Assembly: GCA_963575745.1 (NCBI GenBank)
Contig: CAUYUJ010014260.1
Location: forward strand, 1,094,287-1,158,286
Origin: Prorocentrum cordatum
Taxonomy: Eukaryota; Sar; Dinophyceae; Prorocentrales; Prorocentraceae
DNA: 64,000 nucleotides
Direction: 5' to 3'
Shown: in pieces, positions 1 through 11,442 of the stretch
Position numbering within the stretch: the stretch's first letter is position 1
Layout of the letters: the number at the start of each line of letters is the position of its first letter
The notes under the pieces: model-generated
Seen by the model: only the letters and a program-made list of their open reading frames with translations
The model's database searches: none
Told to the model about the DNA's origin: nothing
Made by a program: the position numbers and the translations under genes

Positions 1-266
1 CCGGTTGCGGGGGAGAGGTGGCTATTGGTGTGTTTTGCTGCTTGCCGCGGTGCTAGAGTTATCGCTCGGCTAAAATCCCTCCGGTGCTGTTTCTTTTTTT
101 CGTGCGGTGCTAAGATAAAAGGGGGGTCGTAATAACTTCCTGCGTTTGATTTATATATTTTTATAGGGAACATAGCACATCTACATACAGAAGCTGCATG
201 TGTGTACCGGCTTTGTACTGGTCTACATATATGTGACCAACATACAGAACAATGAACAATGTACTT

Positions 267-270
<4 letters not shown>

Positions 271-301
<31 letters not shown>

Positions 302-425
302 AGAGAGACATAAAGACATCGACAAAGACAAAGCAAAAACGATAGAGAAATATAGCAAGGCAAAGCAAGACAAACATATATATATATATATATGGAGAGA
401 GAGAGAGAGAGGTGAAGAGATCGCA
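271..425. repeat. GA/CT microsatellite with short TA tract
   Basis: Long GA dinucleotide runs (about 271-308 and 394-412) flank a short TA run near 377-392. The open frames here only translate the dinucleotide. Confidence 0.9.
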
Positions 426-972
426 AGAGAGACATATAGCGGGAGAGAACGGATACTGAAAATGGGAAGGGAGGAGCTGAAGGAGGAGGTAAGGGATAAG
501 GTGGAGGGGAAGGCAGCATGAGTGGGAGGGAGATGAGGACCATGAAGATGATGACGACGACTAAGGAGGAATGACGAGAAGGCGCAAGAAGGCGATGACA
601 ACTGCAGAAAAGGAGGGGGAAGGGGCGAGAGGGGGCAGAATGGGCAGCAGGAGGGAGGGCGGGAGGTAGAAGGAGGAATGAGAAGAGAGGGAGGAGCAAG
701 GAGCAAGGGAGAGCGGAAAGCAGGATCCCACCCAGGCAATCTCCGGCCGGGGGCGAAGCGGCTCGCTGGACAGAAGACGGGGCCGAGGATGGAAAAAGCT
801 CAGGGAACTCGCAAGAAGGAGGGCGGGTCCCGAGGGAAGCGGGTCGTGGACCCCAGGCCTCCCCCAGGGACACGCGCTTCATCCCGAGTCGTTGTCTGAC
901 GGTCCCGGGGGCCCGTGGGGGGGCCCAGAGGGCGACAACAGCGAAAAACCTCAAGACCTGTTGTGATGGGCC
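426..972. other. purine-rich spacer, no gene seen
   Basis: Purine-rich, low-complexity plus strand. I found no exon, RNA gene or mobile element signature. Confidence 0.5.
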
Positions 973-1111
973 TGTTTTCCACCACCACCACCACCATAAG
1001 TTGGAGGGGGAGGGGGTCCTCCTCCTCCTCCTCCTCCTCCTCCTCCTCCTCCTCCTCCTCCTCCTCCTCCTCCTTCCCCCCTCCAACTTATGGTGGTGGT
1101 GGTGGAAAACA
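973..1111. mobile_element. foldback element with a TCC microsatellite as loop
   Basis: The left arm begins TGTTTTCCACCACC and runs through a CATAAGTTGGAGGGGG segment. The right arm is its near-perfect reverse complement, ending in GGTGGTGGAAAACA. Arms are about 38 bp and the loop is a TCC run of about 60 bp. No clear target duplication was seen. It resembles a MITE or foldback whose centre has become a microsatellite. Confidence 0.65.
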
Positions 1112-1456
1112 AGCCAATCATGTTGCCTTCATGACCCGCTTCCCTCATGGCGAGGGGAGTGCGGAGAGCACTGGCTGCGACCCGAAAGGAGCAGAGAGGA
1201 AATTTCAGGGAGGATCGCTGCCCAGTGGCTCGCGTCCGCGCGTCGCGCTGCTCTGTACCGCTCAACTGGACACCGCATCCCCCGCCCGCAGCCACAGGAC
1301 GGAGGTCGACTCGTCGGAGCAGTGGAACTCCACCCTGATGAGCATCGTTTCACTGACCCCTGTCCCCGCTGGCGTGGCCTTGGCCCCACTGACCGACTTA
1401 CCCACCCAGGTGGGAATGTATGTCTGTTGCTTCGGGTCCCATGGTGAGGCTGAGAC
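1112..1456. other. unannotated spacer
   Basis: Mixed-composition DNA with shadow frames on both strands. No recognisable exon or repeat. Confidence 0.4.
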
Positions 1457-1461
1457 ACAGT

Positions 1462-1673
1462 TTTGGACGCCCGAAATGGGTACGGACAAATGGGTGCAAT
1501 GCCCAACATCTAATGTTGTCCCAAACCAACAGCGGCCGCTGCTGGGCAGGCGGCCTTCTGTCTCGCATGGAGAGAGGCCGCGGCGGCGCGGACAGCGAGC
1601 CCTCTTCAAACTGAACAGGAACTGCTGTTGGGCATTGTACCCATTCTTTCTGTACCAATTTCGCGCGTGCAGA
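1462..1673. mobile_element. MITE family A, copy 1
   Basis: A 212-bp element with long terminal inverted repeats. The left end reads TTTGGACGCCCGAAATGGGT and the right end is its imperfect reverse complement, with inner arms around a TGCCCAACA motif. It is flanked by a 5-bp direct repeat ACAGT (1457-1461 and 1674-1678), the expected target-site duplication. It matches 9917-10129 across its length, including an internal GCGGCCGC and the segment after it. It has no coding capacity, so it would be non-autonomous. Confidence 0.88.
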
Positions 1674-1699
1674 ACAGTGGCCCAGTGGGGATGGGGATT

Positions 1700-1891
1700 T
1701 CGGGAGCGGCCAAGAGGGGGGTCCAAGAGGGGGGGGTGCAAATCATGACCGGCGGCATGTGCGCGGCCCAGCGGGGGGGCCGGGGACGTAATGAAATAAG
1801 AAGAGGCGCCATGAAATCTGGGGAAATATCATGGCCCACGCCATGATATCCACCCCCCCCTAGTCATCACCCCCCTCTTTTCCGCCCCCGA
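1700..1891. mobile_element. MITE family E, copy 1
   Basis: A 192-bp element with termini TCGGGAGCGG...AAGAGGGGGG and, inverted, CCCCCCTCTTTTCCGCCCCC ending GA. The 5-bp direct repeat GGATT (1695-1699 and 1892-1896) flanks it. It matches 25332-25525 and 46037-46229 over the whole length. A palindrome around ATCATGGC...GCCATGAT lies near the right end. It starts only 26 bp after MITE A copy 1. Confidence 0.88.
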
Positions 1892-1896
1892 GGATT

Positions 1897-2805
1897 GGAC
1901 GATGCTGACCTGAACCTCTGGCCCGGGCGGCCCTCGATGAGCCACGCGGCCTCGCGGTGCAGCTCCGGCGGCGGCGGCCCAGGGCCGACCACGGGCGCCG
2001 CCTTCGAGGGGTGCTTCTGCTCGGACTCTGCCCCCCGCGCTTGCTCGTGCTGCTGCTCCTCTTACTCCACCTCCTCCCCTCACGCACCAGGGATGGGCAT
2101 CTCTGCTCTGTCTCACCCGTGTTCACGTCGTCCTCGTCTCGCCTCCGGTGCCAGCTTGTACATACATGGATCTGGTAGAACTGCATATGTCTATACATCC
2201 ACGTGTAGTGAAGTGTAGCGGTATAGCGTACATATTGAGATGTGTATCGTGCACACAGATGAGTTCCAGGTGTACAGATTCAATTTTTTTGGAGCAGCCC
2301 CACCGAAACAGCCCCCGTAGGGACTCACCACCCACTCCTGCTCCACTCTCGGCCCCCTCCCTTAGGTGGGCCCTCTTTCACTGCTGCCCCCTACTGCCTG
2401 GGACATGCGCCTGGTGTCGGGGGCGACCGTGGGAATTGGCTCGCCTGCTCAATCCAGGAGCCCACTTTTTGCGCTGTGTGTGTGTCCTTGTGCGTGTTCG
2501 TGTGCGTGTTCGTGTGCGTGCGTGCGTGCGTGCGTGTGTGTGTGTGTGGACACTGATGCGTCATGTCCCCCCAGGGCCTACACCGATCCGGGTGTTGCAG
2601 TGGGTTTGAGTCTCCGCCCCCTCGAGGTGCTTGAGATGCTTGCTTCACGCTGTGCTGCGATTCATGGCTTGTCGACCCGTGCGCCTGTCGATAATTGCCG
2701 CCACCCCTCCGACTCCAACAACTCCTTCTCGTCCTGCTGCTGGTGCTGCATATTCTTCCCGTCCACCTCCTGCCCCCCCGTGGCCCCTCCCCATCCCCAT
2801 CTTCC
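1897..2805. other. spacer with GTGC microsatellite
   Basis: Non-coding in appearance. A GT and CGTG run occupies about 2477-2548. Nothing else recognised. Confidence 0.5.
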
Positions 2806-2826
2806 TCCTCCTCCTCCTCCTCCGCC

Positions 2827-2898
<72 letters not shown>

Positions 2899-3866
2899 GC
2901 ATCAGCATCATCATCATCATCATCAGCACCAACAGCCTCAGCCTCAGCATCACCAGTATCAACAGCAGATCACTCGTCCTCATTATTATCCTCATCCTCC
3001 TCATCCTCGTCACCAAGATCATTATCAACATCAACATCATAATCAGCATCACCATCACCACCGCAATCAGCATCCTTATTATCACCGTCATCAACAGCAT
3101 CATCCTCCTCGACATCATCGTATTGTCATCGTCAGTATCAGCATCATTATCATCAGTATCGTCATCATCGGCAGCAGCATCAGCAGCATCAGCATCATCA
3201 CCATCACTATCATCGTTATCATCAGCATTCGTATCATTAGCATCATCGTCATCACCATCATCAGCAGCATCATCATCATCGTAGTTATCATCCTCATCCT
3301 CATCAGCACCACCACCATCACCATCACTCCGTCGCACCCCATCATTATCACCAGCATCATCATCATCCGCATCATCATCATCCGCAGCATCGTCATCATT
3401 ATTATCAGTATCAGCATTGTCATTATCATAATCCGCATCACCATCACAATCATCAGCATCACCATCACAATCATGAGCATCAGCATCGTCATCATCAGCA
3501 TCAACATCAGCATAATCACCATCAATCTCACGTAATCACCATCACCATCAACAGCAACGTCATCACCATTATCAACACCACCAGCATCATCATGATCGCC
3601 ATGCCCGCTGCCACCATAAGCATGGCCATCAGCAACATCGCCATCATGTTCAGTATCATCATCATCCTCATCATCTTATGCATCATCAACATCGACATCA
3701 ACATCATCATCAACATCACCATGATCCCTATCACCGTCAACATCGCCATCACCATCACCACCATCACCATCACTAGCATCGCCCGCATCAGCATCAACAG
3801 CAACATTATCACCATCATCATTATCATCATCATCATCATCATCAGTAGCATCATCATCATCAGTAG

Positions 3867-3936
<70 letters not shown>

Positions 3937-3938
3937 GC
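2806..3938. repeat. 1.1-kb imperfect ATC-triplet tract
   Basis: A long imperfect tract of CAT/ATC triplets, purest at about 2827-2900 and 3822-3936. Between these, CAG, CAC, CCT and TAT variants interrupt it while the 3-bp phase is mostly kept. All six frames stay open and give poly-His, Ile, Ser or Met, so the open frames are not evidence of genes. A second tract is at 21713-22555 in the same orientation. Confidence 0.9.
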
Positions 3939-3945
3939 CCTCTCC

Positions 3946-4840
3946 CCTTCTCGAGCTGTTATTCTTCCCTACCTCGGAAGATGGAGACGACACCTCAACC
4001 GCCACCGCCGCGCATCCAAATTCCCATCCGTGACCCAAATATTGGTGGTGGATTTGGCTTTCCAGCATGGCCGATATGCCGACACATCGAGCACGCGCTG
4101 GGCCCAACCTGGGTGGGCGTACGTCTGAATGTGGTAGATCATTGGATAATGTCCATCGTTCTGCAGCGAGCCCAGGGAGAAATCCCGGGGATGCCGAGAG
4201 ATAGGCACGCTGAAGGATCCCCGGGAACTCCCCGGAGGCGTTTGGAGCCCCTGGGAAGCCCCCGGAGGGGGCCGCGGAAGTCCCTGGGAAAGTCCTGGGG
4301 AAGCCTGGGCCCTGGAGGCTCACGCCCCCTCTCCCCCCCCAACCACCCTCAGCCCACCCCCCACCCCCCCCTGCAGGCGGCGGAACTCCTGGGTGCGCCG
4401 CAGAGGCACGAGGACCTGGGCCTCCGGGGAGGGACGCCCGCATGCCTGTCGCGCTGGCCGAAAGGCCCCCGGGCGGAGTGCGCACTTCGACAGGATACCT
4501 CCGCGGCCTGAGGGCCAAGCTCGCCACCACTGCCTGACGGGATCACAGCCCACCCGCCTTCGCCGCCTGGCCCCCCCCCACCCCCCCACCCCTAAGCCGT
4601 GCCCCTCCCCCCTCCCCGGCATGGCCCCGCTCCCTGCCCCACCGCCCTCCGCTGGAGGCCCGTGGGGACCAGGAGGGTGCCGCCCGTGGGCGCAGCGCCA
4701 GGGAGCTGGCGCCCCGGGCACGCCTTTGTTTCGGTTCCGAACAGCTTGGGACGTGCGAGCGCGGGGAGACACATGCATACGGAGGGACTAGGAAAAGGAC
4801 AATTCGTTCATCGACCCTCCTTACGAGGACGTCGACCCTC
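3946..4840. other. GC-rich spacer, no gene seen
   Basis: GC-rich DNA with short direct repeats (a CCCGGGGA-like motif near 4185-4310, and a duplicated TCGACCCTCCTTACGA at about 4811 and 4832). No supported exon. Confidence 0.45.
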
Positions 4841-4845
4841 CTTAC

Positions 4846-7800
4846 GAAGGACCTCTGAGGGCGGTATGGGCAATGAATGTTTCATGTGAGGGGGTGGGGG
4901 TAGTCGGAATTTCAATCTCTGCGGGGTGTTTTCAAGAGCCGATCCCCCAGCAACGCTACTGACAAAAGGGGGCGTGGCAAAAAGGGGGGGGGTCTTGAGC
5001 CACTGCTGACTACTCATGCCGATGCTATGCCGATGCTCCCCGTCCCCCCGTTCGAGGGGGGCGGAGGGGGACTATGGCAATCCTTGGTGGACGTTCAGGC
5101 CGCCAATTCCAGGCGTTCCCGAAAGGACGGTGCGCCAAGGAGGGCGACGACATCCTGAACATCATCGCTCCTCCCCACTTCCCCCCCGGCGAGGACCGTC
5201 ATTAGGCCTCGCCTGCGAGGACCGTCAATAGGCCTCACACCCCGCGCAACTTCCACCAATGGGGTTGCGTGGGTCCCCACTCCCATTATTTCAACTTTTC
5301 ATGAGGGCGTCAATTGCCACCGGAGGGGGCCGAGGACCTCCCTGCAGCCCCTCGGCCAACGAAGACGGCTGCAGGGAGGGGTCCAAACGTACCTCCACCT
5401 TCCAGCACCAATGAACCAATAAACCAGTAAACCAATTCCTCATATTCCTCGTTGGGGCCGTGAACGGGATTTATCCCCTGCCGGCTGACGGTGCCTGTCA
5501 ATGCCAGTACACCATTTTACCTTATGGCGCCATGCGCCCATCAGTACACCAATACACCAAGGGTGATGGCCCGACCCGTGCCGCCGCGGTGTCACATGTG
5601 CCGCCGCGGTGTCACTCATGCGGTCGGGCCCGCTCCCCACCCATTAGCCGAGCTCTTCAAGGACGGGAATGCGAACAAAACAAATATAAACAAGTTGTTT
5701 ACCTGTGATTGTTCACCTTGAGCCAAACAAATGCGGTCCTGGGCCTTTTTCTACTACGCCTTCTAACTTCCCCATCCTCCTCTCCTTCCCCCTCCCCGGT
5801 TTCCTTTCCTTCCCCCCTCCCCCTCCTCGCGGGGGGCGGGCGGGTGCGCGTGCGGGGGGGGCGTCAATCCGAGGCGTAACAGTCTGGACGCTCGTATTTC
5901 CCAAACCCAGATTCATAGGCCGCGGATGGCGCGCCGATGGCCAGCGAGGCTACACTGGTTTTGAGGGTGTACCGGCCTATCCGCCCCTGAGGGCGTTCGC
6001 CTCTCTTTTCCCCTTCTTTTTCCTCCTCCCTCCTCTTTTCCCTCCCCTCCCTCCCAACGTTGCGGTCACACCTGAACCCGACTTCCCGGCTCAAGTATCG
6101 ACAGTGTGCGCTTGATCCCTGCCAGGTTTCTCGTCTTCCCTTCCAGGCGCACGCACTCTTCCAGGAGCCGTCAGGACACGTCATCGGCCACGCGGCCGGG
6201 ACAGAGGTGGACACTGGCTTATCCAGGGGACCAAAGCCGTGTCACGGGTGGTGTTAACAAATCGTGCCCCCCGGTGGTGTTAACAAATCGTGCCCCCCGG
6301 GGGCGGTAGCCAATCTCTTGTAGCTGCAAGCTGATCGCACCCGCTGCTGTCGTGTGAGCTTCGGCCTTCTCTCCTCTCGGTCCCCCTCGGTCCCCCTCCC
6401 CCTCCTCTGTTCACCCACCCGGATGCCGTGACTCTTGCTCTGGGGCCGTCGGGGGGCTACCTTCCCCCCCCCCTCCTCCTTTGCAGCGTTCCGTGTCCGA
6501 CTTCTCCCTCTCTTCCTCCACTGCTGCTGTACATGTTTCGTCCAAGATGTCTCGCCTCGCCGCCACCCTCCTGAGAAGCCGAAGGACCTCTGAGGGCGGT
6601 ATGGGCAATGAGTGTTTCATGTGAGGGGGTGGGGGTAGTCGGAATTTCAATCTCTGTAGGGTGTTTTCAAGAGTCGATCCCCCAGCAACGCTACTGACAA
6701 AAGGGGGCGTGGCAAAAAGGGGGGGGGTCTTGAGCCACTGCTGACTACTCATGCCGATGCTATGCCGATGCTCCCCTGTCCCACGTCCTCTCCCCCCGTC
6801 CCCCCGTTCGGGGGGGGCGGAGGGGGACTATGGCAAACCTTGGTGGACGTTCAGGCCGCCAATTCCAGGCGTTCCCGAAAGGACGGTGCGCCAAGGAGGG
6901 CGACGACGTCCTGAACATCATCGCTCCTCCCCACTTCCCCCCCGGCGAAGACCGTCATTAGGCCTCGCCTGTGAGGACCGTGAATAGGCCTCACACCCCG
7001 CGCAACTTCCACCAATGGGGTTGCGTGGGTCCCCACTCCCATTATTTCAACTTTTCATGAGGGCGTCAATTGCCACAGGAGGGGGCCGAGGACCTCCCTG
7101 CAGCCCCTCGGCCAACGAAGACGGCTGCAGGGAGGGGTCCAAACGTACCTCCACCTTCCAGCACCAATGAACCAATAAACCAGTAAACCAATTCCTCATA
7201 TTCCTCGCTGGGGCCGTGAACGGGATTTATCCCCTGCCGGCTGACGGTGCCTGTCAATGCCAGTACACCATTTTACCTTATGGCGTCATGCGCCCATCAG
7301 TACACCAATACACCAAGGGTGATGGCCCGACCCGTGCCGCCGCGGTGTCACATGTGCCGCCGCGGTGTCACTCATGCGGTCGGGCCCGCTCCCCACCCAT
7401 TAGCCGAGCACTTCAAGGACGGGAATGCGAACAAAACAAATATAAACAAGTTGTTTACCTGTGATTGTTCACCTTGAGCCAAACAAATGCGGTCCTGGGC
7501 CTTTTTTCTACTACGCCTTCTAACTTCCCCGTCCGCCTCTCCTTCCCCCTCCCCGGTTTCCTTTCCTTCCCCCCTCCCCCTCCTCGCGGGGGGCGGGCGG
7601 GTGCGCGTGCGGGGGGGGCGTCAATCCGAGGCGTAACGGTCTGGACGCTCGTATTTCCCAAACCCAGATCCATAGGCCGCGGATGGCGCGCCGATGGCCA
7701 GCGAGGCTACACTGGTTTTAAGGGTGTACCGGCCTATCCGCCCCTGAGGGCGTTCGCCTCTCTTTTCCCCTTCTTTTTCCTCCTCCCTCCTCTTTTCCCT

Positions 7801-8961
7801 CCCCTCCCTCCCAACGTTGCGGTCACACCTGAACCCGACTTCCCGGCTCAAGTATCGACAAGTGTGCGCTTGATCCCTGCCAGGTTTCTCGTCTTCCCTT
7901 CCAGGCGCACGCACTCTTCCAGGAGCCGTCAGGACACGTCATCGGCCACGCGGCCGGGACAGAGGTGGACACTGGCTTATCCAGGGGACCAAAGCCGTGT
8001 CACGGGTGGTGTTAACAAATCGTGCCCCCCGGTGGTGTTAACAAATCGTGCCCCCCGGGGGCGGTAGCCAATCTCTTGTAGCTGCAAGCTGATCGCACCC
8101 GCTGCTGTCGTGTGAGCTTCGGCCTTCTCTCCTCTCGGTCCCCCTCGGTCCCCATCCCCCTCCTCTGTTCACCCACCCGGATGCCGTGACTCTTGCTCTG
8201 GGGCCGTCGGGGGGCTACCTTCCCCCCCCCCTCCTCCTTTGCAGCGTTCCGTGTCCGACTTCTCCCTCTCTTCCTCCACTGCTGCTGTACATGTTTCGTC
8301 CAAGATGTCTCGCCTCGCCGCCACCCTCCTGAGAAGCCGAAGGACCTCTGAGGGCGGTATGGGCAATGAGTGTTTCATGTGAGGGGGTGGGGGTAGTCGG
8401 AATTTCAATCTCTGTGGGGTGTTTTCAAGAGTCGATCCCCCAGCACCGCTACTGACAAAAGGGGGCGTGGCAAAAAGGGGGGGGGTCTTGAGCCACTGCT
8501 GACTACTCATGCCGATGCTATGCCGATGCTCCCCTGTCCCACGTCCTCTCCCCCCGTCCCCCCGTTCGGGGGGGGCGGAGGGGGACTATGGCAAACCTTG
8601 GTGGACGTTCAGGCCGCCAATTCCAGGCGTTCCCGAAAGGACGGTGCGCCAAGGAGGGCGACGACGTCCTGAACATCATCGCTCCTCCCCACTTCCCCCC
8701 CGGCGAGGACCGTCATTAGGCCTCGCCTGTGAGGACCGTCAATAGGCCTCACACCCCGCGCAACTTCCACCAATGGGGTTGCGTGGGTCCCTACTCCCAT
8801 TATTTCAACTTTTCATGAGGGCGTCAATTGCCACCGGAGGGGGCCGAGGACCTCCCTGCAGCCCCTCGGCCAACGAAGACGGCTGCAGGGAGGGGTCCAA
8901 ACGTACCTCCACCTTCCAGCACCAATGAACCAATAAACCAGTAAACCAATTCCTCATATTC
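4846..8961. repeat. tandem array, unit about 1.76 kb, about 2.35 copies
   Basis: The unit start GAAGGACCTCTGAGG recurs at 4846, 6581 and 8339, giving unit lengths of 1735 and 1758 bp. The first unit lacks about 23 bp beside a poly-C stretch near 5035. The third unit is cut off at about 8961. Units differ by only scattered single bases, so the duplication is recent or homogenised. Each full unit has a CCTCCCTGCAGCC/GGCTGCAGGGAGG hairpin, an 18-bp direct duplication of GTGCCGCCGCGGTGTCAC, and a roughly 25-bp duplication with GGTGTTAACAAATCGTGCC. No protein is recognised. On the minus strand each full unit ends two short stretches in GGCTCAAG. Confidence 0.9.
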
Positions 8962-9289
8962 CTTCCCCTCCTCCCTTTCTCTCGCATCACGCTGAGCTTG
9001 ACAAGACGCCCACAACAAAAAACGTCCCCGCTCCCCTCCTCGGCCCCAGTATGCCTCCCCCCTTCTCCCTACCCCTCCCCCGCCCCTCCTAGAAAAGAAA
9101 CAGGTACCCATGCCAGTAAGCTCCCCGAACCTCTCCTCATAGGCGATCTGACCAACACTTTGAGGCGAACCCAGCCGTGGCGACGAGGGCCTCCCCGGAG
9201 ACCCCCCAAAAAAATCGAAAACGAGGGAAGGATAGCGATATCGTCCGTACCTTGTCCTCTGACCGCCGTCTTCTTCCTGCCCTCGCCGC
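8962..9289. other. region downstream of the last modelled ketosynthase exon
   Basis: Minus-strand frames stay open in places and could hold further 3' exons of the ketosynthase gene (for example near 9110-9240). No junction could be placed with confidence. Confidence 0.35.
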
Positions 9290-9427
9290 CTTCCGGGTGC
9301 ACCGCGGCCACGGCGGGCAGTAGGCCGCAAGGGGGTCGCCGTCCGCAACCACGCGGAAGAGGACCTCGCCCTCGGGAGGCACGCAGACCTCCGCGAGACG
9401 TGCGCTGTACAGGCCGGTCGCGCCGTC
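9290..9427 (-). CDS. KS gene exon 7 (C-terminal extension)
   Basis: Begins after GTAGAG and reads [20 protein letters not shown], then a [11 protein letters not shown] stretch. The acceptor is placed because it continues exon 6 in phase 0. The 3' end is uncertain: a GC donor after an Arg-Lys is one option. The preceding intron, 9428-9677, is 250 bp, has a GT donor, and contains a CCT/CCG microsatellite. Confidence 0.55.
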
Positions 9428-11402
9428 CTCTACCTCTCCCCTGCCTCCCTTCCCTGCTTCCATTGCTTCCATCCCGCCCTCCCTCTGCGTGCTGTCCCTC
9501 CTCGCTGCTGCTACTCCCTCTCCTCCTCCTCCTCCTCCGCCTCCTCCGCCGCCTCCTCCTCCTCCTCCGCCTCCTCTCCGCAGGGCCACCCCTCTTTCCC
9601 TCATTCTCTCTCGCCCTCTCACGAGGGGAACTGAGTAGAGGGTCGCCAGCGTGGTTGCAGCGAGCGTCTTGGCAGACCTCTCCCACGTGCAGGTTTGGGA
9701 TGCCGCTGCTCGGCTGCATCATGCTAAGGCCCCATTGGTTGAACGAGCCCGTGAGGTGGAACGTGCTGCCCGCCAGAGCCCGTGCGCGCTCTGCCGCTTC
9801 GCGCCACACCACGGAGCCGTCCTCCAGCAGCTCCACTCGGAACACCCTCCCGATCTGGCCCTCGCTGGCGGGCATGCCTCGGGGGGCGCCCACGGGACCA
9901 CCTCACCGAACCTGGCTTTGGACGCCCGAAATGGGTACGGAAAAAATGGGCACAATGCCCAACAACAAATGTTGTCCGAAACCAACAGCGGCCGCTGTTG
10001 GGCAGGCGGCCTTCTGTCTCGAATGGACACAGGCCGCGGCGGCGTGGACAGCGAATCCTGTTCAAAATGGACAAGAACTGCTGTTGGGCATCGTACCCAT
10101 TCTTTCCGTACCCATTTCGGGCGTCCAGACTGGCCCTGGGACCAGGATCGGCGCGCACGCTTCCCCGGCCAAGCAACTAGCGCGCATGCCCCGGTCCTGG
10201 GCTCCGCATGGGGGCCTGGACAGGCGGGACCGGCGAGGTGGTCCCGTTGAGGTCCCCTGGGTGCCGTTCGACTCCCACTGCTCTGGGTCGCTCCCCAGCA
10301 TCGCGACGTCGGGCGGTGGCGCTCGTCGGATCCTGTCCATCACCACGCGTCGGAGGCTCCGCTGCCCGATGCCGCGCGAGGTCGCCGAGTTCCTCCCGTA
10401 CGCCAGGGCGTGGGCGTTCGTGCCGCCGAAGCCGAAGGAGCTGACCCCGGTGTAGGAGCTGTCGTGCGCGAACGTGAGGCACTCCGAGACGAAGCGGCAG
10501 GGGAAGCCCTCCACGTTCAGGTGCGGGTTGCCTGAAGGGGCCCAGGGACAGACACATTCATATACACGAAAACCCAGGATCCCCCCATCTGTTCCAATAG
10601 ACTCTGGACTTCTGTCGTCCCCTCCCCTTCCCAGGTTTCGCAATTCGTTTCCGGGGAATCGACGATGATTAGTGTCTGCAAGTGTTTTTCCCTCCTGCTC
10701 GCCCTCCCGGAAGTGGATGTTCGGGCCACACTCGGCCCTCATGACCTGCATGCAGCACTTCACGAACCCCGCCATGCCCGCGCCTCCCTCCAGGTGCCCG
10801 AGGTTCGTCTTGGAGGACGTGCAGGCCAGGGCGCGACGGCCCGCCTCGCTGCCGCAGATCCTCCTTTGGGCGCCCACCTCGATGGGGTCGCCGAGCGCGG
10901 TGCCCGTGCCTGGAGATCGGGGAGGAGGGGCAGAAGCAGGAGGAGGAGCACGAGGGAGAGGTGGAGTAGGCGCAGGAGCAGGGCAACTCACCCTCCTTCT
11001 GTCCTGCGTCCTCCCTCATCCTTCTGCTCCTCCTCCTCCTCCGCCTCATCCAGTGGCCATCGTCCTCATTCCTCCTCCTCCTCCTCCTCGTCCTCGTCCT
11101 CCTACTCATATTTTTGCCCATCCTGCCGCTCGCTCCTCCTCCCCAATGTCCTACTCCTGGCGTGCTGCTGCTGTTCCACGTCCTCATGTGTTCTCTTCTC
11201 TCCCCTTCTCTCCTCTCCTCTCCTCGCCTCTCCTCTCCTCTCCTCTCCTCTCCTCTCGTTTTCTCTCCTCCTCCTCCTCCACCTCCTCCTCCTCCTTCTC
11301 CGCTTCATCCGCTGGCCATCGTCCTCACTCCTCCTCCTCCTCCTCCTCCTCCTCCTCCTCGTCCTCCTCGTCCCCCTACTACTCCTCCTCGTCCTCCTCG
11401 TC

Positions 11403-11442
<40 letters not shown>

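Noticed and set aside
2366-4530. Long open frames on both strands rich in His, Ile, Met, Ser or Asp
   Set aside because: They are direct translations of ATC triplet repeats; all phases are open.
4846-8961. Tandem unit as ribosomal or 5S RNA genes
   Set aside because: No rRNA-like conserved segments were seen in the unit.
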